A stretch of 45,055 nucleotides of DNA from CAYMPW01 sp964558505 (GTDB lineage Archaea > Thermoplasmatota > Thermoplasmata > Methanomassiliicoccales > Methanomethylophilaceae): NCBI GenBank assembly GCA_964558505.1, contig CAZLEI010000009.1, positions 1 through 45,055 on the forward strand. The letters run 5' to 3'. The position numbers and the translations under genes are program-made. Shown here in pieces: positions 41,640-45,055 of this stretch. Under the pieces are notes generated by a model, which did not search any database, had not been told where the DNA came from, and worked only from the letters and a program-made list of their open reading frames with translations. Each line of letters opens with the position of its first letter. The first letter of the stretch is position 1.

Positions 41640-42590
41640 GCCGTATCCTGTCGCCCGGACAGTCGCATCATTCGGTGGTCCCGCTTCGATGAAGGAAAGA
41701 TTCATCATATCTGTGATCTGAATAATATTCGCAATTGTGTTAAAACGTCGGATTGCACATGAATTTATATGAATAAATTATATCATTATGGTGACCGGAT
41801 GATTGTCCTGTTGCCATACGGCAAAACGTCATCAAAGGAGTCCGGAACAATCGGCCTCTTGATTCCGTTCGACGATCGTCACACATCTGCAGATAGATAG
41901 TGCGGTCTGCAGAGATTTCAGGAACACGGATAAGAGCACATAAAGCACCGGACGACCATACCAGCATAGATCCCGTCAACGGGATCGTCGGAATGTACCT
42001 ACATCGAAGAAGACACATCCGAATATCAAACGAGGGCTGTACCTGCCATCCGATGGAATGAAATCGATCGTTCGACAAGCAGCAGAATCAGGCGCACATC
42101 CATTCGATGGGGCCAGATTTCACTGCCGGCTATGCTGCCGGCGGCCAAGCATCGAATGAAGAGGACGCAATCGCCGGTCACATCCATTCATATTGAAAAC
42201 GAATCATGATCGCCATAACATACACACGGCGAATTCTACTTCGATTCGAACGAGTCTGTGCGTTCGGAGTTTTCCGAGTGCGTTGAACAACTATGGTCGG
42301 GGGACTCTATCATCTTGACGTGCTGTGATACTGACTTATTCACAGTTCGTCAACGGTTTGATACGCATGGATGCCCCAATGCCATATTTCTGTGCCGTAA
42401 AACGACTCGCATATCTCCAATACTGGCCATCTTCGATGCACCGTAAGTTGCGCCTACGAGGGTCAGCACGAGAAAGTGGTATTTCTGCGAGATATGACTT
42501 TTTTGCTTATCCATTGAAACACGATAATGTGCAAGTGTTCGTCTAGTATGTGCTTACAACCTGCGGATGTTCTATCCTATTCGTTTTTAC
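41640..42590. other. Gene-poor region, possible decayed mobile element
   Basis: About 950 bp with no intact gene and lower GC than its surroundings. Notable: hairpin GATCCCGT-CA-ACGGGATC (41969-41986); two TCTGCAGA palindromes near 41886 and 41906; CTGCCGGCTATGCTGCCGGC near 42123. On the minus strand around 41950-41820 a short frame reads YGRPVLYVLLSVFLKSLQ, which weakly recalls the N-terminus of IS-type transposases. The open frame 42325-42546 and others here have biased, non-coding-like composition. Confidence 0.3.
41969..41986. repeat. 8-bp hairpin GATCCCGT/ACGGGATC
   Basis: Perfect inverted repeat with a 2-nt loop inside the gene-poor region; no adjacent gene end explains it. Confidence 0.5.
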
Positions 42591-42591
42591 T

Positions 42592-42633
42592 ATTGGAATT
42601 AGAATCCAATATCATGTTGGATTATACATCCAA
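42592..42633. promoter_or_regulatory. Two tandem TTGGA-N7-TCCAA palindromes before the ABC importer
   Basis: Palindrome 1 is ATTGGA-N7-TCCAAT (42592-42610). Palindrome 2 is TTGGAT-N5-ATCCAA (42617-42633). Their starts are 24-25 bp apart, and the second touches the TATA-like TTTAAAT (42634-42640), 32 nt before ATG 42672. Size, symmetry and position are like operators of DtxR/Fur-type metal regulators. Confidence 0.6.
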
Positions 42634-42671
42634 TTTAAATAAACAATCGATAATTCCATTTCAGTGATCGG

Positions 42672-43670
42672 ATGAGGTTCTCAAAGATTCAGATTGCGGC
42701 AATAGCGGCAGTCATCATAGTCCTTGCGGCGGGAGCGATCTATGTCGCTACAGGAATGCAGAATAACAGTAAAAGCACCTATGGCGACGGGGCGATAACC
42801 ATCGTCACGCCCGTGGATTACAATGATAACACTGCATCTCAGGTGTATTCGAAGATACCTGAAAGAGTAGTCGTCGGATGCAATACTGCGTTGGACGCAC
42901 TCCTGTATTTCGGCCTCGGCGACAGGATCATCGGCATGTACTACATCGAAGAAGACGTGCCCGACGAGTTGAAAAACGCGTATGGCGAGGTTGCCAAGAG
43001 GATAGGCGACGACCACATATTATCAGGGAACATCAGTCAGGCCGTCCTGACAGACTGGGAACCCGATTGCGTCATAGGTTGGGTGGCATGGTCTGATTCC
43101 AAACTGGGAAGCACCTCTTATTGGAACGCGATCGGATGCAACGTCTGGTCACTCCGTACGATGGTGGACATGAACAACATGGAGGGGATGAAACTCGATT
43201 ACGACAACATCGGGAACATCTTCGATGTGAAGGATAAGACAGATGCGTTCATGGCCGGTCTGAATGGAAAGATCGCCAACGTCAAAGCGCTCCTTTCGGA
43301 GAAAAGCGTTAATTATGCCATGGAAGACGGCGTCCCCGACAAAGGGACCATCTGGTTCTACAACAAGGCGTTCATCAACAACCTCTTGAAGGACTGGGGG
43401 ATAGTGAACGTGTTCGAGGATACCGGTTCTGGAACGCCCTATTCTGTTGCATATGACAGGGCGGACAAGATCGATGTTCTATTCGTGATCTGCTACAGGA
43501 CGAACACCCTGAACGATACAGTCGATGCTTGGAAGGCAGATCCCGTATTATCGTCCTCGCCCGCAATAGTCAACGGGAAGTACTATGCTATGAACCTGAG
43601 CATCTCATATGGTGCGGATCCGACCGTCATGAACACGCTCGATATCCTCGTCAGCATCCTGAGCCGATGA
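42672..43670 (+). CDS. ABC importer substrate-binding protein (BtuF/FepB/FhuD-like)
   Basis: 332 residues. An N-terminal membrane anchor (IQIAAIAAVIIVLAAGAIYV, residues about 7-26) lacks a lipobox cysteine, so the protein is tethered by that helix on the outer face. Two lobes with a PF01497-type fold: PERVVVGCNTALDALLYFGLGDRIIGMY, then LTDWEPDCVIGWVAW, then ADKIDVLFVICYR and YYAMNLSISYGADPTVMNTLDILVSIL. Binds an iron-siderophore, heme, or cobalamin-type ligand. First gene of a binding protein-permease-ATPase operon. Confidence 0.85.
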   Translation: MRFSKIQIAAIAAVIIVLAAGAIYVATGMQNNSKSTYGDGAITIVTPVDYNDNTASQVYSKIPERVVVGCNTALDALLYFGLGDRIIGMYYIEEDVPDELKNAYGEVAKRIGDDHILSGNISQAVLTDWEPDCVIGWVAWSDSKLGSTSYWNAIGCNVWSLRTMVDMNNMEGMKLDYDNIGNIFDVKDKTDAFMAGLNGKIANVKALLSEKSVNYAMEDGVPDKGTIWFYNKAFINNLLKDWGIVNVFEDTGSGTPYSVAYDRADKIDVLFVICYRTNTLNDTVDAWKADPVLSSSPAIVNGKYYAMNLSISYGADPTVMNTLDILVSILSR

Positions 43671-43725
43671 TCATGGTCTTCAAACCGTTTTCAAACAACT
43701 TCCATTGTACCCCGAGGCGGTTCCC

Positions 43726-44790
43726 ATGAAGAAACTGGGAAATCTATCAACGATAGGTCTGATCGTGATCCTCGTCATATCGATGATCGCTATCTTGGCC
43801 TATTCGACCTTCACAGGAGCAGTGTCCATACCTTTCGACGAAGTGGTTCGCATCCTCATGAACAAGCTGTTCGGATACGGCGACATATCAGAAATACGTC
43901 CTGCGACCGTGGCGATCGTCTGGCAGCTGTATGCTCCGCGCGGATTGCTGGGATTGGTCATAGGTGCAGGATTGGCGCTTGTGGGCATCGTGATGCAGGC
44001 CATGGTACAGAACCCCCTCGCCGACCCATATATCCTGGGGATATCTTCAGGAGCTTCGCTGGGCGCGACATTCGCCATACTGATGGGATCGACCGTGCTA
44101 ATGGGCACTGTGTTCTCATCATTCGGTGTGGAATTGTTCGCATTCCTCGGCGCGATGGTGGCATCCATCGCCGTATTCATGCTGTCGTCCATGGGCGGCA
44201 AGATAACCTCGACGAAACTTGTCCTTTCAGGCGTGATAGTGGCCTCGCTATGCGGAGCGTTTTCCAACCTCATCGTGTACATGGCACCCAATGCCACGCA
44301 GATGAGGGACCTGACATTCTGGATGATGGGATCTCTGAGCACAACTGGATTCGACACGGTCCTTATGTGCGCTGTGCCCCTGGTGATATGCATTGTGTTC
44401 TTCCTTACTCAGTTGCGCAATATGAATGCCATGATGCTTGGGGACGATACTGCCACTACGTTGGGGATCAACCTGTCGACGCTCAGGAAGATTTACATTG
44501 TGACCACTGCGTTTTTGGTGGCGATCCTGGTCTGTAATTGCGGGGTGATCGGTTTCATCGGTTTGATCATACCGCACATTGGCCGTGCGCTGGTAGGTAC
44601 CAATCATTGGAGGTTATTCCCGATAACGGTGCTTCTGGGTGCGATATTCATGATGGTAGCCGACATATTGGCCCGTTCGTTCACGGCTTCGGAGATCCCC
44701 ATCGGAATAATCACGGCAATATGTGGTGCACCTGTGTTCGCGTACATCATGATCACAAAATCATACGGTTTTGGAGCTGGTAGCAAATGA
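43726..44790 (+). CDS. ABC importer permease (BtuC/FecCD family)
   Basis: 354 residues with about ten membrane helices. RPATVAIVWQLYAPRGLLGLVIGAGLALVGIVMQAMVQNPLADPYILGISSGASLGA is the FecCD signature (NPLA-P and G-SSGA), and CNCGVIGFIGLIIPHIGR is the ATPase-coupling region. ATG 43726 has GAGG 8 nt upstream; 55 nt after the binding-protein gene. Stop overlaps the next start (ATGA). Confidence 0.92.
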   Translation: MKKLGNLSTIGLIVILVISMIAILAYSTFTGAVSIPFDEVVRILMNKLFGYGDISEIRPATVAIVWQLYAPRGLLGLVIGAGLALVGIVMQAMVQNPLADPYILGISSGASLGATFAILMGSTVLMGTVFSSFGVELFAFLGAMVASIAVFMLSSMGGKITSTKLVLSGVIVASLCGAFSNLIVYMAPNATQMRDLTFWMMGSLSTTGFDTVLMCAVPLVICIVFFLTQLRNMNAMMLGDDTATTLGINLSTLRKIYIVTTAFLVAILVCNCGVIGFIGLIIPHIGRALVGTNHWRLFPITVLLGAIFMMVADILARSFTASEIPIGIITAICGAPVFAYIMITKSYGFGAGSK

Positions 44791-45055
44791 ATATAACAAC
44801 GAAGGATGTGGACGTCTCGGTCCCTCAGAAACGCATCGTGGAGTCTGCATCGCTGCATGTGGACGAAGGCGAATTCATTGGCCTCATAGGGCCGAACGGC
44901 AGCGGGAAATCAACCCTGCTGAAAACTATATATCGGGTAATGAAGAGGGACTCCGGTGACATCTTCATAGACGGAACATCGATGGACAAGATGCATCTGC
45001 GTGACAGCGCCCTGAAAATGGCGGTCGTCACACAGCATAACTACTACAATTTTGA
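44787..45055 (+). CDS. ABC importer ATPase, 5' part only (cut by window end)
   Basis: The first 89 codons are present. Walker A is GPNGSGKST; ADP-ribose-type core GEFIGLIGPNGSG preceded by QKRIVESASLHVDE; a Q-loop-like VVTQHN near the edge. It completes the binding protein-permease-ATPase importer and belongs to the BtuD/FecE group by context. ATGA overlap with the permease. Signature and Walker B lie beyond the window. Confidence 0.88.
   Translation, partial: MNITTKDVDVSVPQKRIVESASLHVDEGEFIGLIGPNGSGKSTLLKTIYRVMKRDSGDIFIDGTSMDKMHLRDSALKMAVVTQHNYYNF

Noticed and set aside
42230..42250. GTTCGAATC-like T-loop sequence on the minus strand, possible tRNA
   Set aside because: Flanking bases do not form a T-stem and no acceptor or anticodon arms could be drawn.
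42325..42546. 73-codon ORF ending in TAG, considered as a second amber-containing gene
   Set aside because: Composition and codon use are not gene-like, the extension after TAG is A/T-rich and overlaps the importer's operator, and no domain is visible.
1..45055. CRISPR arrays, rRNA, tRNA or an intact insertion sequence
   Set aside because: I looked for spaced direct repeats, T-loop sequences and transposase motifs and saw none that hold up; a covariance-model search would settle the RNA part.

Overview
The window reads as chromosomal DNA of a methanogenic archaeon, most likely Methanomassiliicoccales (Thermoplasmata). Evidence: a complete coenzyme F430 pathway; archaeal information genes (large clamp loader subunit, Taw1, archaeal-type LeuRS); GC-rich, densely packed genes with mostly leaderless promoters (TATA box about 22-30 nt before the start codon); and stop-codon use. 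Of 46 genes whose stop I can assign, 44 end in TGA, 2 in TAA and none in TAG, as expected where TAG encodes pyrrolysine. One gene (32549-33109) has an internal in-frame TAG. The lineage is inference; no rRNA or tRNA gene was seen.

Layout. 1-2216 (-): a large repetitive surface protein cut by the window start; a run of ten G in its coding strand puts signal peptide and body out of frame. 2419-4200 (+): GIY-YIG protein and the PLP synthase pair pdxS-pdxT. 4208-9537: BspA-type leucine-rich surface protein, MORN-repeat protein, small lysine-rich protein, pyrophosphatase, 14-helix MFS exporter, zinc-ribbon membrane protein, flavoprotein. 9612-14848 (-): operon cfbC-cfbA-cfbE-cfbD-cfbB, the whole route from sirohydrochlorin to F430; CfbA is a two-domain fusion instead of the usual small homodimer subunit. 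A 9-bp perfect inverted repeat lies upstream of its promoter. 15043-18882 (+): flavodoxin-fold protein, small membrane protein, and a Mg-chelatase-like ChlI/ChlD pair with no large chelatase subunit nearby.

18905-31791: mixed housekeeping and membrane genes (TspO, HdeD-like, YigZ, an ABC ATPase, tandem polytopic membrane paralogues, RfcL, Taw1, a PD-(D/E)XK nuclease, more flavodoxin-fold proteins, an HPr-kinase-like P-loop protein, SfsA, MarC). 31897-33109: MarR regulator diverging from the amber-containing gene. 33457-36496: anaerobic ribonucleotide reductase NrdD diverging from a probable winged-helix regulator, both with 12-bp-period TTATCA repeats upstream. 36741-37890 (-): ribbon-helix-helix protein and an FtsZ-family GTPase that ends before the C-terminal domain, with nested inverted repeats between them and an operator-like array upstream.

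38174-41599: leuS and convergent ubiX. 41600-42590: about 1 kb without an intact gene, possibly a mobile-element relic. 42592-45055 (+): two TTGGA-N7-TCCAA palindromes before a metal-chelate/cobalamin-type ABC importer (binding protein, permease, start of the ATPase).

Most worth following up: the amber-interrupted gene, the G10 tract, the fused CfbA with its operator candidate, the NrdD/regulator repeats, and the RHH plus truncated-FtsZ locus.
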